Below, in pieces: positions 25,128 to 33,602 of a DNA stretch of 64,000 bases. The stretch is from positions 907,189 through 971,188 of the forward strand of contig NZ_CP045851.1 in NCBI RefSeq assembly GCF_009650215.1, in the 5' to 3' direction. Numbering within the stretch: position 1 is the stretch's first letter; each line of letters opens with the position of its first letter. A program made the position numbers and the translations under genes. The notes beneath the pieces were generated by a model. It ran no database searches and had not been told where the DNA came from. It saw only the letters and a program-made list of their open reading frames with translations. The stretch comes from Actinomarinicola tropica. GTDB lineage: Bacteria > Actinomycetota > Acidimicrobiia > Acidimicrobiales > SKKL01.

Positions 25128-26171
25128 ATGGACGAGGCGCCGCGCCGCCCACGACCGCTCGACGAGCTGGTCCTCACCGTCGTCGTCGACAACGGCACCG
25201 ACACGCTGTCGAGCGTCGCCGACGGCGTGCCGGAGCTGCCCGAGGTGGTGGGTCACGTCCTGCGCCGCGCGCCCGTCGAGCTGCCGGCAGGGGAGGAGGG
25301 CGTCGAGGTCTTCGGCCACCTCTGCGTCGCCTGCCACGGCTTCTCCGTGCTCGCCACCGGCCGCGTCGGCGACGAGGAGCACACCGTCCTCTTCGACGCC
25401 GGCCCCTACGGGGACGTGTGGGTCGACAACGCCGAGCGCCTCGGCCTCGACCTCGCGGCGGTCGAGGCGGTCTTCCTGTCGCACTGGCACTGGGACCACA
25501 GCGGGGCGCTGCCCGACGCCGTCGGCGCCATCAGCACTGCACGCGCCGCCGCAGGCCTCGACGCGCCTGTCGTCGTCGACCTCCACCCGGATCGACCCGA
25601 CCAGCGTGGCACCGGGGCACCGGGCCGGCGGATGGTCCTCCTGCCGCCCGAGCCCACGCTGGCGGCGCTCGAATCGGCCGGCGGACGGGTGGAGAACCAC
25701 GCCGAGGCCCACCTGCTCGCCGGCGGCTTCTTCCTCGGCAGCGGGGAGATCCCGCGCCGCACCGCCTACGAGACCGGCCTGCCCGGCCACCGCACGATCC
25801 GGGGTGGTGAGGTCGTCGACGACCCGCTCATCCTCGACGAGCGGTACCTCGCGGCCGTCGTCCGCGGCCGTGGGACGACGGTGCTCTCCGCGTGCTCTCA
25901 CGCCGGCGTGGTCAACGCCTGCCTCGCCGCCGCGGAGGCCACCGGCGAGCCGATCGACCTCGTCCTCGGCGGCTACCACCTCGCGGGCGCGGCGATGGAG
26001 CCCCGCATCGGCGACACCGTGCGGGACCTGCGCGACCTGGTCGCGCCGACGCTCGTCGCCCCCGGGCACTGCACCGGCTGGCGGGCCGAGGTGGCGTTGG
26101 CCGACGCGTTCGGGGCGAGCTACGCCCCGAGCGCGGTCGGCGCCCGCTACACGCTCTCGGCGGTCGGCTGA
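25128..26171 (+). CDS. Metallo-beta-lactamase-fold hydrolase (COG1237-like)
   Basis: 347 residues. The first part contains CVACHGFSVLATG and the metal motif SHWHWDHSGALPDAV (HxHxDH) at about residues 118-123; later VLSACSHAGVVN, LGGYHLAGA and APGHCTGWRA provide the further His/Asp ligands. This set is that of the COG1237 group, named after an archaeal dihydropterin-linked enzyme, though most bacterial members have no known substrate. CGGAGGG lies 7 nt before ATG 25128. It overlaps the end of the convergent flavin-fold gene by 25 bp. Confidence 0.85.
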   Translation: MDEAPRRPRPLDELVLTVVVDNGTDTLSSVADGVPELPEVVGHVLRRAPVELPAGEEGVEVFGHLCVACHGFSVLATGRVGDEEHTVLFDAGPYGDVWVDNAERLGLDLAAVEAVFLSHWHWDHSGALPDAVGAISTARAAAGLDAPVVVDLHPDRPDQRGTGAPGRRMVLLPPEPTLAALESAGGRVENHAEAHLLAGGFFLGSGEIPRRTAYETGLPGHRTIRGGEVVDDPLILDERYLAAVVRGRGTTVLSACSHAGVVNACLAAAEATGEPIDLVLGGYHLAGAAMEPRIGDTVRDLRDLVAPTLVAPGHCTGWRAEVALADAFGASYAPSAVGARYTLSAVG

Positions 26172-26842
26172 ACCGACTCGGTCGGTCCCGGGCGCGACCA
26201 CGCCCGGACGGAGGGAGAGACCGGCAGGTGCTCGGCGTCGGGCGCGCTGATGGGTTCGCCGACGGCGACGCCGAGGGGGACCACGCCGGCCCAGACCGGC
26301 AGGTCGAGGTCGGCCTCGTCGTCGACGGGTCCGCCGGTGCGCGCCTTCAGCGACGCCTCCTCGATCGACATCTCGAGCACGGTCGTCTGGCGGACCTCGA
26401 CCGGGGCCGAGGGGCGCACCTCGTCGCCGCGCCCGGGGACGAGGTGCTCGACGAACGTGCCGAGCGCCGCCGCGGCCTCGTCCGGGTCGTCGATGCGGCG
26501 CGCGGTGCCGAGCGCGACCACCGAGCGGTAGTTCATCGAGTGGTGGAACGCCGAGCGGGCCATCACGAGCCCGTCGAGCAGCGTGACCGTGACGCACGCC
26601 GGCACGCCCCCGGCGAGGCCCCGCATCAGGCGTGACGCGACCGAGCCGTGGAGCAGCAACCGGTCGCCGTCGCGCCCGTAGGCCATGGGGATGACGAAGG
26701 GCTGGCCCTCCACCGTGAGCCCGACGTGGGCGACCAGGCCCTCGTCGAGCACCGCGTGCACGGCCTCGCGGTCGTACGCGCCTCGCTCGGGGTGGCGACG
26801 GACGGTGGAGCGGACGGAGGCGGGCGGCGTGGGCGTGGACAT
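26147..26842 (-). CDS. Pyridoxamine 5'-phosphate oxidase-like flavin-binding protein
   Basis: 231 residues. The split-barrel pattern is visible: HPERGAYDREAVHAVLDEGLVAHVGLTVEGQPFVIPMAYGRDGDRLLLHGS, then CVTVTLLDGLVMARSAFHHSMNYRSVVALGTARRI. This matches the NimA/PNPOx-like subgroup that binds FMN or F420/haem and is often annotated as nitroimidazole-resistance-like. Enzymatic role unknown. ATG 26842 follows no clear Shine-Dalgarno sequence. The last 25 bp overlap the convergent MBL gene. Confidence 0.85.
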   Translation of the reverse strand: MSTPTPPASVRSTVRRHPERGAYDREAVHAVLDEGLVAHVGLTVEGQPFVIPMAYGRDGDRLLLHGSVASRLMRGLAGGVPACVTVTLLDGLVMARSAFHHSMNYRSVVALGTARRIDDPDEAAAALGTFVEHLVPGRGDEVRPSAPVEVRQTTVLEMSIEEASLKARTGGPVDDEADLDLPVWAGVVPLGVAVGEPISAPDAEHLPVSPSVRAWSRPGPTESVQPTAESV

Positions 26843-26900
26843 GGTCGGGGATGCTCCCCGTCCGCCGCGCGCGGGGCAAGCGGGTTCCGCCGACGTGGTG

Positions 26901-27266
26901 TCAGCCGGCGTCCTGCGCGGCGATCTCGGCGTGGATCTTCTCCATGTCGAGGCCCCGGATCTGCTCGATCAGGTCCTCGAGGACGTGACCCGGCAGCGCG
27001 CCGGGCTGGGAGAAGACGAGGACGTTCTCGCGGAACGCCATGAGCGTGGGGATCGACTGGATGCCCGCGGCGCCGGCCAGCGCCTGCTCGGCCTCGGTGT
27101 CGACCTTGGCGAACACGATGTCGTCGTGCGTGGACGCCGCCTCCTCGAAGATCGGGGCGAACATGCGGCAGGGGCCGCACCACGACGCCCACCAGTCGAC
27201 GAGGACGATGTCGTTGTCGTTGATGGTGTCGGCGAACGTCGACTCGGTCAGCTCGATCGTGGACAT
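26901..27266 (-). CDS. Thioredoxin
   Basis: 121 residues with one thioredoxin fold: DIVLVDWWASWCGPCRMFAPIFEE with the WCGPC active site (Cys30 and Cys33), FAKVDTEAEQALAGAAGIQSIPTLMAFREN including the cis-Pro loop (SIPT). The C-terminal helix is longer than in E. coli thioredoxin and rich in charged residues. It reduces protein disulfides and persulfides in the cytoplasm. AAGGAGC precedes ATG 27266 by 7 nt. The promoter carries the same TACCC-N4-GGGTA palindrome as the sulfur operon, suggesting co-regulation with persulfide handling. Confidence 0.93.
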   Translation of the reverse strand: MSTIELTESTFADTINDNDIVLVDWWASWCGPCRMFAPIFEEAASTHDDIVFAKVDTEAEQALAGAAGIQSIPTLMAFRENVLVFSQPGALPGHVLEDLIEQIRGLDMEKIHAEIAAQDAG

Positions 27267-27304
27267 GCGGGGTGCTCCTTGTCGTGGGGACACCTCGCAC
27301 AACC

Positions 27305-27322
27305 ACCGTACCCGCCGGGGTA
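27305..27322 (-). promoter_or_regulatory. CsoR/CstR-type operator at the thioredoxin promoter
   Basis: TACCCGCCGGGGTA at 27309-27322 is a TACCC-N4-GGGTA palindrome, 43 bp upstream of the thioredoxin ATG. The minus-strand TACGGT (complement of 27305-27310) is a candidate -10 and overlaps its edge. It has the same length and arms as the operator at 17204-17217. Confidence 0.6.
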
Positions 27323-27497
27323 TTCCGGGAGCGGGTGCGGGCGCCCACTCCGTGGACGTCCGCACCCGATCCCCGCCGTGGTCCCGCGCGAGCCGGTCGG
27401 GGTGGTCAGCCGGTGCTGTCCACCACCCTGGGTACGATCGACGCCACGGAGTGAAACACGTCACGTCGTCAGGACCAAGGCGGATCGTCCCCGATTC

Positions 27498-28457
27498 GTG
27501 CAGGACCTGCATCGATCGCCGGAGGAGGCCGACCAGCTGAACACCGATGCCGCCCTGCTCCGGGCCTTCGTCGTCGTCGCTCGCACCGGCAGCTTCGGTC
27601 GGGCCGCCGAGCAGCTGCACGTCGACCCGTCGACGGTCAGCCGGCACGTGGCCCAGCTCGAGCGCCGGATCGGGGCCCGCCTGCTCGAGCGCACCACGCG
27701 CCAGGTGTGGCTCACCGATGCCGGCGAGGCGCTGCTCGACCGGGCCGTGGCCGTCGTCGAGGCCGTCGACGAGTTCCGGCGGGCGGCGGGCGCGGTCGTC
27801 CGCCAGGGCACCCGCGAGATCTCGCTGGGGTTCCAGACCCACACGCTGAACCGCGAGGTCCTGGCCTGGATCAATGCCGCCGAGCAGGCTGCCGGCGTCG
27901 GACCGATCCGCCTGGTCGAGGGCACCTTCGCCGACCCGTCGACCGGTCTGCGCGACCGGTCCGTCGACCTCGCCCTCGTCTTCGCCCCCTTCGACGACCG
28001 CGAGATCGAGTGGGAGCCGCTCGTCGAGCTGCCCTGGCTCATCTTCGTGCCCGCGTCGCACCGCCTCGCCACCCAGCCCAAGGTGCAGATCGCCGACCTC
28101 TTCGACGAGGCGTGGGTGCGACCCGACACCGACGACCAGGTGTTCGTCGACTTCTGGTGCGCCAACGACCTCCGGGACCGCCCGCCCCCGATCGAGGGAC
28201 CGGCGTACGCGACGCCCGAGTCGGCGCTCGCCGTCATCGCCAGCGGCCGCGGGGTCGGCGTCGGCGCCTCGCTGCGCGACGGCATCCAGCTCGACGGGAT
28301 CGTCGCCCGCCGCGCCGCCGACGACCGCTGGGCGGCGGTCGCCCTCGCGTGGCGGTCCGACGGCCTCACGGCTGGCGCCGCCGCGCTCCGTGACGCCCTG
28401 CTCTCCACCCGTCCCGACGTCGGCCGCCTCGGCCGGGTGGTGCCGCCCCGCCCCTGA
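27498..28457 (+). CDS. LysR-family transcriptional regulator
   Basis: 319 residues from GTG 27498. The N-terminal winged helix is ALLRAFVVVARTGSFGRAAEQLHVDPSTVSRHVAQLERRIGARLLERTTRQVWLTDAG, canonical for LysR proteins; the periplasmic-binding-like effector domain follows. The polar leader before the helix (QDLHRSPEEADQLNTD) is longer than average and the start is uncertain. LysR regulators often sit divergently from their target; here the upstream neighbour is thioredoxin, divergent at 231 bp, so it is a candidate target, although the intergenic palindrome is not a LysR T-N11-A site. The co-inducer is unknown. Confidence 0.88.
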   Translation: MQDLHRSPEEADQLNTDAALLRAFVVVARTGSFGRAAEQLHVDPSTVSRHVAQLERRIGARLLERTTRQVWLTDAGEALLDRAVAVVEAVDEFRRAAGAVVRQGTREISLGFQTHTLNREVLAWINAAEQAAGVGPIRLVEGTFADPSTGLRDRSVDLALVFAPFDDREIEWEPLVELPWLIFVPASHRLATQPKVQIADLFDEAWVRPDTDDQVFVDFWCANDLRDRPPPIEGPAYATPESALAVIASGRGVGVGASLRDGIQLDGIVARRAADDRWAAVALAWRSDGLTAGAAALRDALLSTRPDVGRLGRVVPPRP

Positions 28458-28541
28458 GCCCGCAGCATGCCGACGCGGCGGCGACCGAGTTCGTATCCTC
28501 GGCGCCAGGCCGCCACGGGCAGCGGCCGGGAAGAGGACGGG

Positions 28542-29729
28542 ATGGTCGACCAGCGCGAGTTGCTCCGCCGGGGGGACGAGCTGATCGCGCGGACCGCGCG
28601 CATCGACGCCGCCGTGACGTGGTCCGTCGTCGTCGTGCTCGTCGTCGCGTCGTGGGGCGTGTCCTACGCGCTCGGCGGCTCCCAGACGGTCGGGCCGCAG
28701 CTCTTCCACCTGCCGGTCGTCCTCGCCGCCGCCCGGTTCGGCGCGCGCGGCTCGTTCATCGCCGCGGTGCTCGCAGGCCTCGCCAGCGGACCGATCCTCC
28801 CCCTCGACGTCGCCGAGGGCGAGGCGCAGTCGGTCGCCAACTGGGGCAGCCGGCTCGTGATCTTCCTCGTCGTCGGGCAGATGGTCGCCTCGCTGCACAG
28901 CCGCTCGGTGGGGGCGGCGCGTCGCCGGATCAGCGACCACCAGGTCGCGAGCGACCTGCTCGACGCCGTCGCCGACGGCGAGATCGTGCCCGCCTACCAG
29001 CCGATCGTCGACCTGCGCACGGGCGAGATCGAGGGTGTCGAGGCCCTGGCCCGGTGGCGCCGACCCGATGGGGAGCTCCTCGGCCCAGCGGCGTTCATCG
29101 ACGACGCCGAGCGCACGGGCGTCGTCCACGCCATCGACCGCAGCATCCTCGCCCAGGCCGCCGCCCAGGTGGCCGCCTGGCACGAGGCGTCGCTCATCCC
29201 CGGCGCCTTCCGGCTGTCGGTCAACCTGTCCGCCCACCACCTGGCCGAGCCCGACATCGTCGCCTCCATCCGGGACGTGCTGGCCGAGAGCGGCATCTCC
29301 CCGGCCTGCCTCGTGTTGGAGATCACCGAGACCGGCCTCGTCAGCGATCCCGAGGGGATCGCGTGCCGGCTCGAGGAGCTGCGGGGCCTCGGTGCCACCG
29401 TCTCGCTCGACGACTTCGGCGTCGGCACCTCGTCGCTCGGCAACCTCATGCGCTTCCCGATCGACGCCTTCAAGATCGACCGTTCGTTCATCCTGGGTGC
29501 CGAGGGCAGCGATCGTGGGCGTGCGCTCGCCGGCTCCGTCATCGGGATGGCCGGGCGCCTCGGCCTCAGCAGCCCGGTGGCCGAGGGCATCGAGACCGAG
29601 GAGCAGCGCCGGACGCTGGTCGAGCTCGGGTGCGCCCGGGGACAGGGCTTCCTCTTCTCCCGCCCGGTGCTCGCCGCCGAGGCAGAGGAGCTGCTCCGGC
29701 GGGGGCGGTGCCCGATCGCAGGCGGGTGA
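28542..29729 (+). CDS. Membrane EAL-domain protein (cyclic di-GMP phosphodiesterase)
   Basis: 395 residues. N-terminal hydrophobic segments at about 25-45, 50-75 and 95-115 form a membrane sensor; the EAL domain runs from residue 140 to 390. Catalytic pieces are present: VEALARWR (EAL), SVNLS (Asn), LEITETG (Glu), DDFGVGTSS (Asp pair), FKIDR (Lys) and VAEGIET (Glu). It is therefore likely an active phosphodiesterase, although activity cannot be proved by sequence. No GGDEF domain is present in the protein or the window. AAGAGGA lies 6 nt before ATG 28542. Confidence 0.9.
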   Translation: MVDQRELLRRGDELIARTARIDAAVTWSVVVVLVVASWGVSYALGGSQTVGPQLFHLPVVLAAARFGARGSFIAAVLAGLASGPILPLDVAEGEAQSVANWGSRLVIFLVVGQMVASLHSRSVGAARRRISDHQVASDLLDAVADGEIVPAYQPIVDLRTGEIEGVEALARWRRPDGELLGPAAFIDDAERTGVVHAIDRSILAQAAAQVAAWHEASLIPGAFRLSVNLSAHHLAEPDIVASIRDVLAESGISPACLVLEITETGLVSDPEGIACRLEELRGLGATVSLDDFGVGTSSLGNLMRFPIDAFKIDRSFILGAEGSDRGRALAGSVIGMAGRLGLSSPVAEGIETEEQRRTLVELGCARGQGFLFSRPVLAAEAEELLRRGRCPIAGG

Positions 29730-29790
29730 GCGCGACGCGGCCAGGATCTGACCGCGGGACGGGGGAGCATGACGGGCGGGAGGTGACGGC

Positions 29791-30931
29791 ATGCGCACGG
29801 TGACCATCGACGACGTCAGGACCGCCCGGTTCCACCGCCACGAGCTCGACCGGGAGCCGGGGGCCCGCGCCGGCCGACGGCCCCGCGCTGCTCGACCTCG
29901 GCGTGCAGGACACCGGCACCGACGGTGCGGCGTGGGCGCTCGAGCTCCGGGGCCACGCCGGGGGGCTCGCAGGCCTGGTGCTGGCGTGGACCTTGCGAGG
30001 GGCGCCGCACGCCTACCGCGCGACCGACCTGGCGCAGGTGGCGGTGGCCACCGCCCCGCTGTCGGAGGCCGATGCTGCGAAGAGGGTGTTCGACGGCTCC
30101 CGGCCGCTGACGGCCGCGGGCATCCCGGTGCTCGAGGCGCTGGCCGAGGTGGCGGCCCACGAGCGGGAGGCGGTCGCCCGTCCGATCGTGAAGGGCGAGG
30201 TGTCGGCGCGGCTGGCCGAGGAGCTGCCCGAGCCGTTCCTCCGGTGGTGCCGGCCGTGCCGGGCCACCCACCTCTACGAGCAGGTGTTCCGGCTCCCCGC
30301 GCTGCAGGCCGGGCTCGTGCTCGAACCCGGCACGTCACCGCCGGTGATGCGCCGCCAGCCTCGGTTCCGCCCGCCGATGTTCGCTCGGCTGGGCGGTGAG
30401 GCCGACCCGCGGTTCGACGTCATCCGTGGGCACCTGCGCGCCTACCCGGGTGCGCGCGTGCGGGACGCCGCGACGTTCCTCGACGCGCCGATGAAGGAGG
30501 TGCGGGCGCACTGGCCCGACGACGCGGTGGAGGTGGCGCTGTCCGACGAGCCGGCCGCCAGGGCCGAACCCCGCTTCGTCCTCGCCGAGGACCTCGACCT
30601 GGTCGCGGCTCCGCCACGTCCTGACGCACCCGCCGTGCGCCTCCTCGGTCCGTACGATCCCTACCTCCAGTGCCGCGACCGCGAGGTCCTCGTCGCCGAC
30701 TCCGACCGGCGCGCCGCGCTGTGGCCCGTGATCGGCCGTCCCGGCGCGGTCGTCGTCGACGGGGCCGTCGTCGGCTCGTGGCGGCCGACCACCAAGGGGT
30801 CCCGGCTCACCCTGAGGACCGAGATGTGGGAGCGCGTCACACGACGGGTCCAGGAGGGCGTCGAGGCGCAGGCGGAGCGTCTCGCCGCGCACCGCGGGCT
30901 CACGCTGAAGGACGTCGTACCGGCCGGGTGA
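29791..30931 (+). pseudogene. Winged-helix AlkZ-like (HTH_42) protein, frameshifted near the 5' end
   Basis: The long frame (from GTG 29903, 342 codons) encodes a winged-helix DNA-binding protein of the AlkZ/HTH_42 family; GVQDTGTDGAAWALELRG, LVLAWTLRGAPHAYR and a VKGEVSARL region are typical. Residues before GVQDTG are coded in another frame: ATG 29791 gives MRTVTIDDVRTARFHRHELDREPG, which fits the family N-terminus. Removing one G from the run at 29859-29863 joins both frames smoothly into ..REPGPAPADGPALLDLGVQDTG. Either a true frameshift or a sequencing error. The family includes DNA glycosylases (AlkZ) that unhook interstrand crosslinks, but activity is not known here. Confidence 0.75.
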
Positions 30932-31571
30932 CGCCGTCCGCCCAGGTCCCGAACGCCGCGCGCCACACCGCCACCACGCGAGCCACGGCGGCGTCCGGGT
31001 CCTCGTGGAGGTCGAGCACCGGATCGAGCCCGGGCATGTTGGCGGCCAGGGCCAGGTGCGGCATCACGAGCACGAGCTGGGCCAGGAAGGCGCCGTGGTC
31101 GGCGTCGGCACGGACCGCGCCCGTCTCGACCCCGGAGTCGATGAGCTGCTGGAGGCCACGCAGGTAGTGGCGGTTCACCACCTCGCGCACCGCGACCCGC
31201 ACCTCGGTGTCGAGCTCCAGGTTCACCGCCGCGGTGAGGGCGAGGTCGACGGGGTGGTCGCGGAAGTGGCCGATCCACGCGAGCAGCGAGTCGGTGAGCG
31301 CGCCCCAGTAGTCCTCGGCCCACGGCAGCGGCGCGTTGTGCTTCGCCATCGCCGCGCCGATGCGGATGCTCGCGAGGTCGCTCAGGTGGGCGAACAGGTC
31401 GAGCTTGTCGTCGAAGTACTGGAAGAGGCTCCCCTTGGCGACGCCGGCCTCGCGAGCGATCACGTTGAGGCTGCCCCGGGAGAAGCCCCGCGACGCGAAC
31501 TCGGCCTCGGCCGCCGCGACGATCGCATCGCGCCGCTCGGTCGGCAGGCGGTCCCAGGTCGGGGTCGGCAT
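30900..31571 (-). CDS. TetR-family transcriptional regulator
   Basis: 223 residues. N-terminal helix-turn-helix: RRDAIVAAAEAEFASRGFSRGSLNVIAREAGVAKGSLFQYFDDKLDLFAHL (residues 11-62), then a helical ligand domain. ATG 31571 overlaps the stop of the upstream monooxygenase by 1 nt (TGATG), so the two are co-translated. The last 32 bp overlap the convergent AlkZ-like gene. Because the operon has two abutting palindromes in its promoter (33521-33550), autorepression with an inducer handled by the monooxygenase is the simplest model. Confidence 0.88.
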   Translation of the reverse strand: MPTPTWDRLPTERRDAIVAAAEAEFASRGFSRGSLNVIAREAGVAKGSLFQYFDDKLDLFAHLSDLASIRIGAAMAKHNAPLPWAEDYWGALTDSLLAWIGHFRDHPVDLALTAAVNLELDTEVRVAVREVVNRHYLRGLQQLIDSGVETGAVRADADHGAFLAQLVLVMPHLALAANMPGLDPVLDLHEDPDAAVARVVAVWRAAFGTWADGVTRPVRRPSA

Positions 31572-33493
31572 CAGAGCAGCTCGTAGTCGTCGAGGTTCGG
31601 GTCGCGGGTCTGCTGCCAGTACTCGAGGAGGCTGAACGGCCAGTTCTGCGCGGTGCGCCCCGTGGCGTTCTTGTACCAGGAGCTCACCGACGAGACGCCC
31701 CACGCCATCTTCAGGTTCTCGGCGTCGATCCGGTCGTTGTAGGCGTCGTGCACCTCGGGCCGGGGGTCGATCGCCCGGATCCCGCGGGTGAGCATCTCGC
31801 GCACGCACCCGAGCACGTAGTGCACCTCGCACTCGGAGAAGTAGATGATGCTGCCGTTCACGACGATGTTGGTGTTCGGCCCGTAGAGCAGGAACAGGTT
31901 CGGGAACCCGGGCAGCGTGATGCCGAGGTAGGCCCGGGCATCGCCACCCCACGTCTCGTGGAGGTCGCGGCCGCCGCGGCCGACGACCTTCATCGGCATC
32001 AGGAAGTCGGCGGCGCGGAAGCCCGTGCCGTAGATGATGACGTCCGCCTCGTGCAGGGTGCCGTCGGCCGTGCGGACGCCCTCGGGCGTGATCTCCGCGA
32101 TGCGCTCGGTCACCAGGTCGACGTCGTCGCGGGTGAGGGTCCGGGCCCACGCGCCGTCGTCGAGGATGAAGCGCTTCGAGAACGGCGGGTACTGGGGGAC
32201 GACCTTCTCCAGCAGGTCGGGGCGGTCGGCGAACTCCGACTCGAGGTAGCCGGTGAGCAGTTGCCGCATCATGTCGTTGGCCTCGCTCACCGAGCGCTCC
32301 CCGCCGTCCCACTCCGGGTCGACCGTGGCGAGCGGCATCATGCCCTCGACGTTGCGCCAGAAGGTCCAGAAGCGGCTCCAGTGCGTGTAGCCCGGGACCT
32401 CGCGCCGCAGCCACCGGACCGCCGGTTCGATCGCCTGGGTGTAGTTGGGCGAGGGGATGAACCAGCCCGGGGTGCGCTGCAGGATCGTGAGGTGCCCGAC
32501 CTCCTCCGCGATGGCCGGGATGAACTGGCCGGCGCTGGCGCCGGTGCCGATCACGACGACCTTCTTGCCGGCGAGGTCGACCGAGCGGTCCCACCGCGCC
32601 GAGTGGAAGCTCGGACCCGCGAACGTGTCCATGCCGGGGATGTCGGGGAAGTTCGGGCGGTTGAGCTGACCGACGGCGCTGACCACCGCGTCGGCGTCGA
32701 TGACGTCCTCCGCGCCGTCCGGGCCGAGGACCTCCACCCGCCAGGACGCGGTCGCGTCGTCGAACACCATGGCGGTGACCTCGGTGTCGAACCGGATGAG
32801 CGGCCGCAGCTCGTGCTCGTCGGCGACGCGTCGGAAGTAGTCGAGCAGGACCGTCTGGCTGGAGTAGTGCTCTGGCCAGTCGTCGCGCTGGGCGAAGGAG
32901 TAGGAGTAGAAGAGGTTCGACACGTCGACGCGGCAGCCCGGGTACGTGTTCTCGAACCAGGTGCCGCCGACGTCGCTGTTCTTCTCGACGACGACGACCT
33001 CGACGCCGGCCTGGCGGAGGCGGTGGGCGGCGGCGAGGCCGGACATGCCGGCGCCGACGACCACGACGCGGAACGTGCGGTCCGGGGCGAGCGTCGCCGC
33101 GTCCCACTGCGGGCAGCGCAGGTCGTCCCCGATGCCGAGCTCCTCGCGGAGCAGCTCGAGGTAGGGCTCGACGTCGGCGCCGCCCGCCGCCCAGCCGAGG
33201 AGCGTGCGCAGCCGGTCGAGATCGGGGACCGGTACGTGGGGCACCTCGGCGTCGCGCAGGCGGCAGAGGGCGCCGACCGCGAGCTCGCGCGCCTCGTCGT
33301 GCTGCTCCGGCGTCAGCCCGAACGACGGGTCGAGCATGCCCGTCGGGTGCGGTTGGAGGTGGGGAGGCACGAGCGCGAGGTCGCCGGTCGCCGCAGCGAG
33401 CGCCGGCAGGAGCGCCGGGATGTCGGCTGCGGCCACCGCCGCGCGGATCGTCTCGTCGTCCGCGTGCGCGAGATCGACGTCGAAGTCGGGCAT
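31571..33493 (-). CDS. Flavin-containing (Baeyer-Villiger-type) monooxygenase
   Basis: 640 residues. FAD-binding GAGMSG at 147-152 with VVVVEKNSDVGGTWFENTYPGCRVD; the Baeyer-Villiger fingerprint FAGPSFHSARWD (FxGxxxHxxxW, with D where P is usual) about residue 318; NADPH motif VIGTGASAGQ; and VIIYGTGF near the end. The first 120 residues are an extra N-terminal domain found in the long type of these enzymes. The likely reaction is NADPH-dependent ester formation from a ketone; substrate unknown. It is the first gene of an operon with a TetR regulator. GGGGGA precedes ATG 33493. Confidence 0.9.
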   Translation of the reverse strand: MPDFDVDLAHADDETIRAAVAAADIPALLPALAAATGDLALVPPHLQPHPTGMLDPSFGLTPEQHDEARELAVGALCRLRDAEVPHVPVPDLDRLRTLLGWAAGGADVEPYLELLREELGIGDDLRCPQWDAATLAPDRTFRVVVVGAGMSGLAAAHRLRQAGVEVVVVEKNSDVGGTWFENTYPGCRVDVSNLFYSYSFAQRDDWPEHYSSQTVLLDYFRRVADEHELRPLIRFDTEVTAMVFDDATASWRVEVLGPDGAEDVIDADAVVSAVGQLNRPNFPDIPGMDTFAGPSFHSARWDRSVDLAGKKVVVIGTGASAGQFIPAIAEEVGHLTILQRTPGWFIPSPNYTQAIEPAVRWLRREVPGYTHWSRFWTFWRNVEGMMPLATVDPEWDGGERSVSEANDMMRQLLTGYLESEFADRPDLLEKVVPQYPPFSKRFILDDGAWARTLTRDDVDLVTERIAEITPEGVRTADGTLHEADVIIYGTGFRAADFLMPMKVVGRGGRDLHETWGGDARAYLGITLPGFPNLFLLYGPNTNIVVNGSIIYFSECEVHYVLGCVREMLTRGIRAIDPRPEVHDAYNDRIDAENLKMAWGVSSVSSWYKNATGRTAQNWPFSLLEYWQQTRDPNLDDYELL

Positions 33494-33520
33494 GGTGCGT
33501 CCCCCTGGATCCCCTGGTGA

Positions 33521-33550
33521 ATGACCGGTGGTCATGTGACCACTGGTCAC
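33521..33550 (-). promoter_or_regulatory. Double TetR-type operator upstream of monooxygenase operon
   Basis: Two abutting 15-bp palindromes: ATGACCGGTGGTCAT (33521-33535, central mismatch only) and GTGACCACTGGTCAC (33536-33550, perfect). They share TGACC...GGTCA arms and are spaced 15 bp centre to centre. They lie 28 bp before the monooxygenase ATG and 53 bp before the divergent HAD gene start. The gene for a TetR protein is second in the operon. Confidence 0.7.
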
Positions 33551-33589
33551 AGTAGCGCCCGGGTCGTCGGGGCGGCGGGCCGCGACCGC

Positions 33590-33595
33590 TAGCGT
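33590..33595 (+). promoter_or_regulatory. Leaderless -10 box before beta-phosphoglucomutase-like gene
   Basis: TAGCGT ends 7 nt before GTG 33603; there is no Shine-Dalgarno sequence. Same hexamer and spacing as before the genes at 7316 and 17186. Confidence 0.5.
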
Positions 33596-33602
33596 CGCTG
33601 CG

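Noticed and set aside
26901-30338. 1,145-codon open frame on the minus strand
   Set aside because: Only the last 121 codons (thioredoxin) are real; the rest is a shadow of the LysR, EAL and AlkZ-like genes, a common effect of 72% G+C.
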